From NCBI GenBank assembly GCA_905216045.1, contig CAJMSL010000001.1:1-51814 (forward strand): 51,814 nucleotides of DNA, given 5' to 3'. Below the pieces are notes generated by a model. It was not told the DNA's origin and ran no database searches. It was given only the letters and a program-made list of their open reading frames with translations. Made by a program: the position numbers and the translations under genes. Positions 42,515 through 50,846 of this stretch are shown here, in pieces (the stretch's first letter is position 1; each line of letters starts with the position of its first letter). Source of the stretch: an uncultured bacterium (GTDB lineage Bacteria > Actinomycetota > Coriobacteriia > Coriobacteriales > Coriobacteriaceae).

Positions 42515-43489
42515 TTAGCCAAGGACGCGGGCCATACGTGTCTTGAACTCGGACAGGAAGCGCGGAGCATCCACGGTCAGTGCCACAAGCGCGCTCTTGT
42601 CCGGATCGGACAGGCGGCGCTCATCGCAGATGGTGCGGCCGCGATACTCGCCTAGCAGATCAACACGCAGATTGCAGCCGAGCGCACCCACGAGCGTAGG
42701 GTCGATCGCCACGGCAACGGCCAGAGGATCGTGCAGCGCACAGCCACCCAGGTAGGGTGCGTTCATCTCGTACGAGCCAATGTAGTGCTCGACCATGCTC
42801 GCAAATGCGCAGCCCGCCATGGTGCCCGAGCCCGTCCAGCCGGCAATGTCGCGGCGTGTGAGCACCACGCGATGCGACACGTCCAGACCCACCATGGTGA
42901 GCTTACGGCCCGAGCGCAGCACCGCGTCGGCTGCCTCGGGGTCGCTCGCCATGTTGGCCTCGGCGCCCGCGCTCACGTTACCGGGCACGGTAAGGGCGCC
43001 GCCCATCACGACCACGCGGCCAATGGACATCATCGCCGCCGCATCGCGCTCCAGGGCGAGTGCCAGGTTGGAGAGCGGGCCAGTCGCTACGTAGACCAGA
43101 TCGGGACCATAGGTGCGCGCGGCATCGATCAGATAATCGACCGCAGCGTTGCCGTCGGCCGAGGTCGCCCCCACCGGCTCGTAGGGCGACGCGGGCACGC
43201 TCGCGCCGCCGATGCCGTTCTTGCCGTGAATGAGCGCGGTGGACGCCGGCGGCGTATAGGGCTCAGTCGCCTGCAGAGGACGGTCGGCACCCAGGTACAC
43301 CGGAACCTCGGGGCGACCCAGCAGATCGAGCACCGCCAGGCAATTGTGCGCCGATTGCTCGACGCGCACGTTACCAAAGCACGTGGTGATGCCCACGAGC
43401 TCCACCTCGGGGCTCGCGATGGCATAGGCCAGCGCCATCGCATCGTCAACACCCATATCCAGATCAAGGATCAGCTTCTTGATTGCCAT
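42515..43489 (-). CDS. Nucleoside hydrolase (IunH/Rih family)
   Basis: 324 residues. Ca2+-dependent hydrolase splitting ribonucleosides into base and ribose. N-terminal DLDMGVDDAMAL is the DxDxxxDD metal motif; later VGITTCFGNV, NGIGGA, YVATGPLSNLALAL and GALTVPGNVSAGAEANMASDPEAA are family signatures. The downstream ribokinase is encoded just before it (43520-44482, same strand), so released ribose can be phosphorylated: a nucleoside salvage pair. The base preference cannot be assigned. Confidence 0.95.
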   Translation of the reverse strand: MAIKKLILDLDMGVDDAMALAYAIASPEVELVGITTCFGNVRVEQSAHNCLAVLDLLGRPEVPVYLGADRPLQATEPYTPPASTALIHGKNGIGGASVPASPYEPVGATSADGNAAVDYLIDAARTYGPDLVYVATGPLSNLALALERDAAAMMSIGRVVVMGGALTVPGNVSAGAEANMASDPEAADAVLRSGRKLTMVGLDVSHRVVLTRRDIAGWTGSGTMAGCAFASMVEHYIGSYEMNAPYLGGCALHDPLAVAVAIDPTLVGALGCNLRVDLLGEYRGRTICDERRLSDPDKSALVALTVDAPRFLSEFKTRMARVLG

Positions 43490-43519
43490 TGTTCTACTCC
43501 GCTTCTCCGTCTTTATCGT

Positions 43520-44482
43520 TTAACCAAACCAATGTTCAACTTCGGCGCGCGTGGGAATCGATTGCTGAGCGCCCAGGCGCGACACCGTCACTGCCGAGGC
43601 GCGAGCACCCGCAGCCATGCACTCAAAGAGCGGCAAGCCCTCTAGGCGAGCCGCCGCCAACGCGCCGATAAACGTATCGCCGGCGGCCGTGGTATCGACT
43701 ACCGTACTCGAAAGTGCCGGCATGCGCAGCAGCTCGCCGTCATCGCCGAGCGTAACCGACCCGGCGCCGCCCAACGTGATGACCGCAGCTCCGGCACCCT
43801 TGTCGAGCAGCGCATTGAGCGCGGCGACGCAACTCGCATCATCCGTGGGCAGAATGCCCGTCAGCACCTGGCACTCGGTCTCGTTGGGGCAGACCAGGTC
43901 GACCGCGGACCAGGCCTCCGCAGGCACATCGCAGGCAGGCGCCGGATTAAAGACTGTATAGAACCCGAGCTCGTGAGCGCAAACAAGCGCCTCGGCCGTC
44001 GCTACAAGGTCACATTCACCCTGGGCGATAAAGACGCTTCCGGCAGCCGGGGCAATCTTGCTGGCGTCACTATCGAGTTCATCGGCCACCAGACGCCTCA
44101 GCGCGCGGGCAACGTCCTCGCCCGCAAGCGCATGGTTGGCGCCCGGCGACAGCACGATGCGGTTGTCTCCCTCGCAGCGAATGATGGTCGCCGTTCCCGT
44201 CTCCACATCATCGCGATGCACTACAAAGTCACAGTCCACGCCGGCGTCTTGGAGCCCCGCCACGAGCGACGCGCCGAACGCGTCGCGACCGACCGCGCCG
44301 ATCATGTGCGTGCAAGCGCCCATACGCGCGGCAGCTACGGCCTGATTGGCGCCCTTGCCGCCGACGTTGGTGATAAACCCGCTGCCGCCGACGGTCTCGC
44401 CCGCACGCGGTATGCGCTCGCACGCCACCGAAAGGTCCATGTTCATGCTGCCGAACACCGCAACGATGCCGCGATCTGCCAT
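43520..44482 (-). CDS. rbsK: Ribokinase (PfkB family)
   Basis: 320 residues from MADRGIVAVFGSMNMDLSVA, with GAGGAGGTTTCC. PfkB signatures: GGKGANQAVAAARMG near the N-terminus and DTTAAGDTFIGALAAARLEG near the C-terminus, the latter with the catalytic Asp. Typical ribokinase substrate residues (GSMNMD, NEVE replaced by CPNETECQVL). Makes ribose 5-phosphate. Upstream of and co-oriented with the nucleoside hydrolase, 30 nt apart, probably one operon. Confidence 0.95.
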   Translation of the reverse strand: MADRGIVAVFGSMNMDLSVACERIPRAGETVGGSGFITNVGGKGANQAVAAARMGACTHMIGAVGRDAFGASLVAGLQDAGVDCDFVVHRDDVETGTATIIRCEGDNRIVLSPGANHALAGEDVARALRRLVADELDSDASKIAPAAGSVFIAQGECDLVATAEALVCAHELGFYTVFNPAPACDVPAEAWSAVDLVCPNETECQVLTGILPTDDASCVAALNALLDKGAGAAVITLGGAGSVTLGDDGELLRMPALSSTVVDTTAAGDTFIGALAAARLEGLPLFECMAAGARASAVTVSRLGAQQSIPTRAEVEHWFG

Positions 44483-44668
44483 GGAAACCTCCTCATCTGC
44501 GGGCCTTATGCCCACCGCAGCCGTCGATCGTGCACTCTCGCACCCCCTATAACTTTAGTTCACTTTGATGTGGACGCGCGCTTGAGCTTGCGCCAGCAGC
44601 AAGCATTCACAGGAGCAGGCAGCTACAATGAAGGCGTGCTGATTATTCTCGTCATTGGATGATGTTTT

Positions 44669-46885
44669 ATGGAACAACTCTCGCAATCGGGCTCGCGCGG
44701 TCGACACCGCACGGGCAACGAGCCGGCGCCGCACGAACGCGTGAAGGGCGAACGCCGTGCCAACGAACCGCGACGCACCGTGAGCCCCCATCGTGCTTCT
44801 GCCAACAACGCGGGCCGCGCCAACACTCCCGCCGAGGAGCAGACGCCTGCTCGCCCTAAGTCCCGCTACATCCCTGCCCTTGACGGCCTGCGCACGCTTG
44901 CCGTCGTCGCGGTGGTGCTCTATCACCTCAACCTCACGTGGGCGCAGGGCGGTCTGCTCGGCGTCACGATCTTCTTTGTGCTTTCGGGCTATCTGATCAC
45001 GCGCTTGCTGCTCAACGAAGTCGCTAAGACCGGACGCATCGACCTCAAGAGCTTCTGGATTCGCCGCATCCGTCGCCTGGTCCCCGCCGTGGTAACGGTA
45101 GTGTTTGTAACCTGCGCGCTGTGCACTATCTTTAACCACGTGATGCTCACCAAGATGCGCCCCGACATCCTGCCGTCGCTGCTGTTCTTCAACAACTGGT
45201 GGCAGATTGCCCAAAACGTCTCGTACTTCAATGCTCTGGGCGACCCCTCGCCGCTCACGCACTTTTGGTCGCTTGCCATCGAGGAACAGTTCTACCTGAT
45301 TTGGCCGCCACTGCTGTTTGCCATGGTATCCATGCATGTGAGCAAGCCCAACACGCGCCGCGTGGTTCTGGGCCTTGCCGTGGTATCTGCCCTAGCCATG
45401 ATGGTGCTTTACAACCCTGCCGCCGACCCCAGCCGCGTGTACTACGGCACCGACACCCGCGTGTTCTCGCTGCTGCTGGGTGCCTGGATGGCCTTTATCC
45501 CCGATCGCGACCTGGCGCCGGTGCGTCTCGCTCATCGTTTGGGGCTCAATCGCCTGGCTGGCGCCGCCAAGCACGGCAAGAACGCCGAGGGCAAACCTGG
45601 CGAGAAGGCCGACGAAGCAGCCGAGACCGCCCCGGCACAGCCGAGCGCCCTCGTGCGTTTTTGGTCCTCGCCCGCATCCATCGATGTGTTGGGCGTCGTG
45701 GGTCTGGTTGGCCTTGCCGCCATGGTCGCGCTCACCAACGGCTACACCGCCTTCCAGTATCGCGGAGGCACGCTGCTGTGCTCGATCCTCACGCTCATGG
45801 TCATCGCGGCCTGCGTGCAGCCCCAGGGAATGGTTGCCCGCGCGCTATCCGCCGAGCCACTCGTGTGGGTTGGCAAGCGCTCCTACAGCATCTACCTGTG
45901 GCACTATCCGATGCTGCTCCTCATGAACCCGGTTGCCAACATCAACGATATGCCGTGGTGGCAGTACATTTTGCAGGTGTTGTTGGTGGTCGCCGTGGCA
46001 GAGTGCTGCTATCGCTTTATCGAGACTCCGTTTAGGAAGGGCGCCTTTGGGCGCACCGTCGCCGAATTCCGCGATGGCACCACCACGCCCGCCAACTGGG
46101 CACGCACGCACATCCCTGTCTGCGCAGCCTGCGCTGTCGTGTTGGTCGTTGCACTGGGCGGCCTGATCTTTGTGCCCGAGACGTCTGCGCTGAGCGGCGA
46201 TGGCGCCGAAGTTCTGAACAAGGAAGCCAAGAACACCGCGCCCACCGCCCAGCAGGCGGCCGACGACACCGACAAGGACAACGACGGCTTCCCCGATGGC
46301 TCCTACGATCTGCTTATGATCGGCGACTCCGTGTCGCTGCGTGCCGTAGACACCTTTGACGGCGTGTTCCCGCACAGCCATATCGATGCCGAAAAGGGCC
46401 GCCAGTTTGATGCGGGGCGCGCGACATTTGAGGGCTATATCCAGCAGAACCTTGCCGGCAAGATCGTGGTCTTTGCCCTGGGCACCAACGGCTTGGTAAC
46501 CGACGACCAGATCGACGCCATCATGGCCGATGCAGGAGATAAGCGTATTGTGGTGTTTGTGAACACGCGCAGCCCGCAGCCGTGGGTTGGCTCTACCAAC
46601 CAGGCCATCGCCAACGCCGCTACGCGCTACAAGAACGTGCGCGTTATCGATTGGTACGGATACAGTGCCAACCGCAACGACCTGTTCGATGGCGATGGCA
46701 CGCACCTATCGACCACTGGCGTGACTGAGTACCTCAACTTGATCCACGATGCCGTCAAGAAGGACCTGCCCGTACACCCCGAGGATCACGTCAACGATCC
46801 GCAGCCGGCAGCCGTCAAGTCTGCCACCGACGCACTCGTCAATGCGCTCGCTCTCAAGCCGCACAAGCTGGGCACCGACAAGTAA
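44669..46885 (+). CDS. OafA/OatA-type membrane acyltransferase with SGNH domain
   Basis: 738 residues. A basic, disordered N-terminus (1-65), then the acyltransferase-3 domain with YIPALDGLRTLAVVAVVLYH (catalytic His), FFVLSGYLITRLL, RRIRRLVPA, TDFWSL-like LTHFWSLAIEEQFYLIWP, and about ten membrane helices to residue 510. It ends in an extracytoplasmic SGNH-like domain (about 545-715) with LLMIGDSVSLRAV and a terminal DGTHLSTTG. It O-acetylates peptidoglycan or another envelope sugar. A strong terminator follows. Confidence 0.94.
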   Translation: MEQLSQSGSRGRHRTGNEPAPHERVKGERRANEPRRTVSPHRASANNAGRANTPAEEQTPARPKSRYIPALDGLRTLAVVAVVLYHLNLTWAQGGLLGVTIFFVLSGYLITRLLLNEVAKTGRIDLKSFWIRRIRRLVPAVVTVVFVTCALCTIFNHVMLTKMRPDILPSLLFFNNWWQIAQNVSYFNALGDPSPLTHFWSLAIEEQFYLIWPPLLFAMVSMHVSKPNTRRVVLGLAVVSALAMMVLYNPAADPSRVYYGTDTRVFSLLLGAWMAFIPDRDLAPVRLAHRLGLNRLAGAAKHGKNAEGKPGEKADEAAETAPAQPSALVRFWSSPASIDVLGVVGLVGLAAMVALTNGYTAFQYRGGTLLCSILTLMVIAACVQPQGMVARALSAEPLVWVGKRSYSIYLWHYPMLLLMNPVANINDMPWWQYILQVLLVVAVAECCYRFIETPFRKGAFGRTVAEFRDGTTTPANWARTHIPVCAACAVVLVVALGGLIFVPETSALSGDGAEVLNKEAKNTAPTAQQAADDTDKDNDGFPDGSYDLLMIGDSVSLRAVDTFDGVFPHSHIDAEKGRQFDAGRATFEGYIQQNLAGKIVVFALGTNGLVTDDQIDAIMADAGDKRIVVFVNTRSPQPWVGSTNQAIANAATRYKNVRVIDWYGYSANRNDLFDGDGTHLSTTGVTEYLNLIHDAVKKDLPVHPEDHVNDPQPAAVKSATDALVNALALKPHKLGTDK

Positions 46886-46908
46886 CCTGCAGCGCAAACT
46901 TCCCACAT

Positions 46909-46946
46909 CCGGAGGGGGTGTCTGCCACGGCAGACACCCCCTCCGG
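46909..46946. terminator. Strong hairpin after the acyltransferase gene
   Basis: 17-bp perfect stem CCGGAGGGGGTGTCTGC and complement with a CACG loop, 24 nt after the stop. No long U-run, but very stable. Confidence 0.75.
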
Positions 46947-47105
46947 CAGTTAGGGACACTCCTGGCGCAGCCAATGAAGACCTCTACGGATGAATTCCAG
47001 GCCGCTCCGTCGCTCCAGACATCGTTTCCGCGCCTCGTGCCTGCCCCAAACAATCAAAACAAGCCCTTTTCGCCGCACCCTCAAAGGTCTGTGGGCAAAA
47101 AAGGG

Positions 47106-47305
47106 CAAATATGAGTACTGTTACCATTTTAGTAGCAGGCAAAACCACCCAAAATGACGTCCGAGCGACCCCTACAACCCCCTAAAGCAGCCAACCTGAC
47201 TGGTTTAAGGCGTATTGAAGCCAATTTTAATGAACATACTATAGGCTATGTTCATTATCTTTTAGGATGTAAATGCTATTCACTTAGCAACAGTACTCAT
47301 ATTTG
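47106..47305. mobile_element. 200-bp MITE-like unit
   Basis: Perfect 17-bp terminal inverted repeats CAAATATGAGTACTGTT (47106-47122) and complement (47289-47305) enclose an AT-richer interior with an inner 10-bp hairpin (AATGAACATA/TATGTTCATT). No coding frame inside. It lies in the 517-nt gap between two convergent genes; the remainder (46950-47105) shows no gene. Confidence 0.55.
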
Positions 47306-47307
47306 GC

Positions 47308-47354
47308 ATTTTTTGTCCATTGCTATATAACTAACACCCTATAGCAGACAAAAA
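47308..47354. repeat. AT-rich palindrome next to the MITE-like unit
   Basis: TTTTTTGTC...GACAAAAAA with an inner TGCTATA/TATAGCA. It directly follows the right inverted repeat and precedes the transporter terminator. Confidence 0.5.
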
Positions 47355-47384
47355 ACAGGCCGCGCCCCATCGCTGCGGCCTGTT
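47350..47384 (-). terminator. Terminator of the Nramp operon
   Basis: On the minus strand AACAGGCCGC, AGCGATGGGGC, GCGGCCTGTTTTTTG: 10-bp stem with U-run, 19 nt after the stop. Confidence 0.9.
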
Positions 47385-47402
47385 CGGAAGCAAAAGTGGG
47401 CG

Positions 47403-48665
47403 TTAAGCGCTGTAGCCCATCGCTTGCAGGACAAACATGACGACCGTGAGCACCGTAATCACGGCGATAGTCGCCCAAGTGAGCATGTTCCACACGCGAC
47501 CGTTGCGGTTGGCACCCATAATGTGACGGTCGGCCGCGATAACCACCTGGAATACCAAGACTACAGGCAGCAGCACGCCATTGATGACCTGCGAGGTCAT
47601 CATAATCTGGAACAGATCGACGCCGGGCATAAGCACCAGCACGGCAGAGATACCGATGATGGCCGTAATGATGCCGCGGTAAACCGGGGCCTCGTCCCAG
47701 CTGCGGTCGGCACCGCGCTCCCAGCCAAATGCCTCGCAGATAGCGCTCGACGTAACGCCCGGCAGCACGCAGGCGGCCAAGAAGCTCGCCGCGACCAGGC
47801 CCGAGGCAAACAGTACCGTGGACCACTGACCCGCAATAGGCTCCAGCGCGCGGGCGGCATCGGCGGCATCGCTAATCTGAACACCCGCCGGGAACAGCAC
47901 CGTACCGGTCGTGATGATAATGAAGCCCGCAATGATATCAGCAGCGATCGAGCCGCTCACGGTATCGATACGCTGCAGCACGATGTCGTCCTCGCCCGCG
48001 TTCTTATCGACCACGTTGTTCTGCGCCAAGAAAATCATCCACGGCGCGATGGTGGTACCGATCGTTGCGACCACGAGCGACACGTAGCTGGGGTCATTTT
48101 GAATGTTAGGCACGACCAGGTCGACCGCGACCTCACCCCAGTTGGGGCCAGCCATAAACGCGGCGACAATATAGGTCACGAAGACGCAGCTTACCAGCAG
48201 CAGAATCTTCTCGATGCGCTGGAAACTACCCGACATGGTAAGCATCCACACCAGCAGCGCCACCAACGGCACCGAGATGCTCGCCGGCACGCCAAAGAGA
48301 GCAAGGCCGCTGGCGATACCCGCAAACTCCGAAATGGTCACAGCCGTGTTGGCGATCAACAGCGCCGCCATAGCAAGTACACTCTTGCGCACGCCAAAGC
48401 GCTCGCGGATGAGCGATGCCAGGCCCTTGCCCGTGACGCAGCCGCAGCGCGCCGCGGTCTCCTGCGTCACGATGAGCAGCACAGTCATGACGGGAAGCAT
48501 CCAGAGCATCTTGTAGCCATAGCTGGCGCCCGCACTGGAATACGTTGCAATGCCGCCGGCGTCATTGCCCGAAAGCGCCGCCAGCAGACCGGGGCCCATA
48601 GCGCCAAAGATGGCCGCGATGGTCAACTTTTGCTTGGTGCCCGACTTTTGCTTGGTATTTTGCAC
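47403..48665 (-). CDS. Nramp-superfamily transporter, NRMT (Mg2+)-like
   Basis: 420 residues from a GTG (AGGTGG upstream); about eleven membrane helices. It starts 9 nt after the stop of the MgtE-like gene. Helix 1 has GPGLLAALSGNDAGGIAT, where Nramp Mn2+/Fe2+ transporters have DPGN: Asp kept, Asn changed. Helix 6 has GTTIAPWMIFLAQNN, where they have MPHN: the metal-binding Met is Ala and His is Trp. Loss of this Met is the hallmark of Nramp-related magnesium transporters, described in another Coriobacteriia member, Eggerthella lenta. Mg2+ transport is thus more likely than Mn2+. Confidence 0.9.
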   Translation of the reverse strand: MQNTKQKSGTKQKLTIAAIFGAMGPGLLAALSGNDAGGIATYSSAGASYGYKMLWMLPVMTVLLIVTQETAARCGCVTGKGLASLIRERFGVRKSVLAMAALLIANTAVTISEFAGIASGLALFGVPASISVPLVALLVWMLTMSGSFQRIEKILLLVSCVFVTYIVAAFMAGPNWGEVAVDLVVPNIQNDPSYVSLVVATIGTTIAPWMIFLAQNNVVDKNAGEDDIVLQRIDTVSGSIAADIIAGFIIITTGTVLFPAGVQISDAADAARALEPIAGQWSTVLFASGLVAASFLAACVLPGVTSSAICEAFGWERGADRSWDEAPVYRGIITAIIGISAVLVLMPGVDLFQIMMTSQVINGVLLPVVLVFQVVIAADRHIMGANRNGRVWNMLTWATIAVITVLTVVMFVLQAMGYSA

Positions 48666-48673
48666 GCGACCAC

Positions 48674-50518
48674 CTAGCCAATGACCGACATGGTGAGCAG
48701 CACCGCAGCGGCGCAGTACGCTACGCACGAGATCATGACGGCAATAACGTTCATGGCGGTGCCCGACGTGTTGAGGTCATGCTCGTCACGCCAGAACAGC
48801 ACCATCAGGTAAATCACGGCACTCATGTTGCCAACCAGGCAAATGATAGCAGCGATATTAAAACACCCGGTAAAGAGCTGCTCCTCAAACATAGGGGCAT
48901 CGAGGAACGCGGCAGTGCGCACCAGCTGCGCGCACAGGTAAGTAACAAGCGAAAGGATCAGGCCCATACCCGTGCTCTGGAAGAAGAATCCCAGGTACGG
49001 TTTGGGCTCGTCGTCGTGACCGTCGTACTCGAGGAAGTAGTTCTTGACGAACGACACCATGCGCGAGGCCGCCAGCAGCACGAGCGGCATGGCGCACATG
49101 GGGAACACCACCAGATGCGCGGAGCCCAGCGCCGTCCCCAGCACCGTCGCCATAATGCACGAGGCGATGCCCCACACGACGACCCAGTACTGACGATGCA
49201 CGAACCAGCTGAGCACGTTCGTCGAGTCGTCCGACGCGCTATCGCCCGAGCCGACACCGGCGATCTGCAGGTCCTCCTGATGCTCCTCGGCGATAACGTC
49301 CATGGCGTCGTCGAAGGTCACGATGCCCAGGATATGACGGTTCTCGTCGCAGACAGGGATGGCAACCAGGTCGTACTTGGTCATCTCGTCCGTCACGTCT
49401 TCCTGGTCCTCGTCGGGCGACACGTAGACCAGGTCGCGATAGGCGAGCTGGCCCAGCGTGGCATCGCGGTCGGCCACGATCAACGTGCGCAGCGAGAGCA
49501 CGCCGGTGAGCATGCCGCTCGGATCCTCGGTATAGACGTAATAGACACTCTCGAAGTCCTCATCGAGTTTGCGAATCGCCTCGATGGCATCGCCGACCGT
49601 CGCCGTGGCGGGCAGCGAGACAAACTCCGAGGTCATGATGCGACCGGCGGTGTTGTCCTCATAACCCAGCAGGTTACGAATCGCCTTCTCCTCCTTGACG
49701 CCCATCAGGCGCAGGAGCTTCTCGGCCTTCTCGTAATCGAGCTCGTCGATCAGGTCAGCTGCATCGTCCGGGTCCATCATGGCCAGCATCGACGATGCGT
49801 CCGTGTCGGACAGGCCCTCGAGCATCTCGGTCATAAGCTCGTCGTCATCGAACTCCGAGATGGCCTCGGCGGCCTGGGCAGTATCGAGCTGCGCAAACAC
49901 CTGCGCACGTAGGCGCGGGTCGAGCTGCTCGATAATATCGGCGATGTCGGCAGGGTGCAGCTCGCCGAGCGTCTTGTGCGACACCGAAAGTTGAATGTTC
50001 TTGGTCGAGCGGTCGAGCAGGTCCATGTAGGACCAAGCGATGATGTCCTCACTGAGCGGCTTGCCCAGGTGCTTCATAAAGCCTTCGACGATATGCTCGA
50101 GCGCGGGGCTGATGGCGCGTAGCAGACCGCGGGCACCGACCTCGGCGCCCAGCAGGCGCAGCTGATTTTCGCCCGACATGGAAAACTTGATGTCGTTTAC
50201 GCGCACGACCTTCATGCCCTGCGTGTCGACAATCTGCTTGTTGAGCACGTCGCGGGCAAGCAAGAGTTCGGTCGGCTGCAGGTACGAAAAACGGATTTCG
50301 GTGGCCGACGTCTTAAGGTGTACACCCGTCTCGTCGATACGGTCGACCCATTTGCGCCAGCTGATCATAAACGGCGTCTTGCCGGGACCGCGGAACGCGA
50401 GCGACGTCACGTGCGGAAAAACTTCGCCGGTAGCAATACCAAAATCGTTCACCACGCCGAGCTTTTCTCCATCGACGTCCAAGACCGGCAATTTGAGCAT
50501 CTCACTCAGATAATTCAA
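48674..50518 (-). CDS. MgtE-like protein: PRC barrel, MgtE N domain, CBS pair, non-MgtE membrane domain
   Basis: 614 residues from a TTG at 50518; an ATG at 50500 is the alternative. Order: PRC-barrel-like region (1-150, LPVLDVDGEKLGVVNDFGIA), MgtE N superhelix (about 185-290, LGELHPADIADIIEQLDPRLR, MDPDDAADLIDELD), tandem CBS (about 295-425, TAGRIMTSEFVSLP), then four to five helices (450-612). The membrane part lacks the MgtE pore motif (P-x-x-x-x-x-GNxGNQ), so it may be a Mg2+-sensing regulator rather than a channel. Followed 9 nt later by the Nramp-like transporter. Confidence 0.88.
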   Translation of the reverse strand: MNYLSEMLKLPVLDVDGEKLGVVNDFGIATGEVFPHVTSLAFRGPGKTPFMISWRKWVDRIDETGVHLKTSATEIRFSYLQPTELLLARDVLNKQIVDTQGMKVVRVNDIKFSMSGENQLRLLGAEVGARGLLRAISPALEHIVEGFMKHLGKPLSEDIIAWSYMDLLDRSTKNIQLSVSHKTLGELHPADIADIIEQLDPRLRAQVFAQLDTAQAAEAISEFDDDELMTEMLEGLSDTDASSMLAMMDPDDAADLIDELDYEKAEKLLRLMGVKEEKAIRNLLGYEDNTAGRIMTSEFVSLPATATVGDAIEAIRKLDEDFESVYYVYTEDPSGMLTGVLSLRTLIVADRDATLGQLAYRDLVYVSPDEDQEDVTDEMTKYDLVAIPVCDENRHILGIVTFDDAMDVIAEEHQEDLQIAGVGSGDSASDDSTNVLSWFVHRQYWVVVWGIASCIMATVLGTALGSAHLVVFPMCAMPLVLLAASRMVSFVKNYFLEYDGHDDEPKPYLGFFFQSTGMGLILSLVTYLCAQLVRTAAFLDAPMFEEQLFTGCFNIAAIICLVGNMSAVIYLMVLFWRDEHDLNTSGTAMNVIAVMISCVAYCAAAVLLTMSVIG

Positions 50519-50534
50519 TGGTGCTCCCCATCAT
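50502..50534 (-). CDS. Candidate 10-residue leader ORF overlapping the MgtE-like start
   Basis: GGAGGAATA then ATGATG: reads MMGSTIELSE and stops at TGA, 1 nt before the in-frame ATG at 50500 of the MgtE-like gene (TGAGATG). The MgtE-like frame has only a TTG with a weaker site upstream of that. This is arranged like a coupling leader. A hairpin (CCGGACG...CGTCCGG) just upstream could mask the GGAGG. Confidence 0.4.
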   Translation of the reverse strand: MMGSTIELSE

Positions 50535-50809
50535 TATTCCTCCGGACGCGGCCGCATGTGCGACGTCCGGGGGCTTCTGGATATGTATACGCATGCGCGG
50601 GCGGCACGCCGCTCGACGCTTACACCCCGTGCATGCGCAAAAAGCACCTGCATGGGGTCATCGACTGTATGGTCGAGGTTTGGATTTCACCTGTAACCTT
50701 TCTCTTGACCCTCATTAACCGCAGTAACTATAGCATCAGCATCGCCCTGCGGCATCGAATTTATGCGCTGCACATTGCAGGCATACCAAACGCTGACGCA
50801 TCCGTGACA

Positions 50810-50838
50810 TAGTCATTGGGGACGTTCTTAAATGACTA
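50810..50838. repeat. AACGTCCCC hairpin repeat, copy 4 (inverted)
   Basis: TAGTCATT, GGGGACGTTCTTA, AATGACTA: the same element in reverse orientation, just after the 3' end of the deacetylase-like gene. The rest of 50535-50846 shows GC-rich hairpins upstream of the MgtE-like gene but no gene. Confidence 0.7.
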
Positions 50839-50846
50839 CCCAATGA

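Noticed and set aside
47403..48665. Plain Mn2+ transporter MntH
   Set aside because: The helix-1 and helix-6 metal motifs differ from those of Mn2+/Fe2+ Nramp proteins.
48674..50518. Ordinary MgtE Mg2+ channel
   Set aside because: The cytosolic domains fit, but the membrane part lacks the channel's conserved pore sequence.
50535..50846. M-box riboswitch before the MgtE-like gene
   Set aside because: Some hairpins, but no convincing match to the conserved aptamer core.
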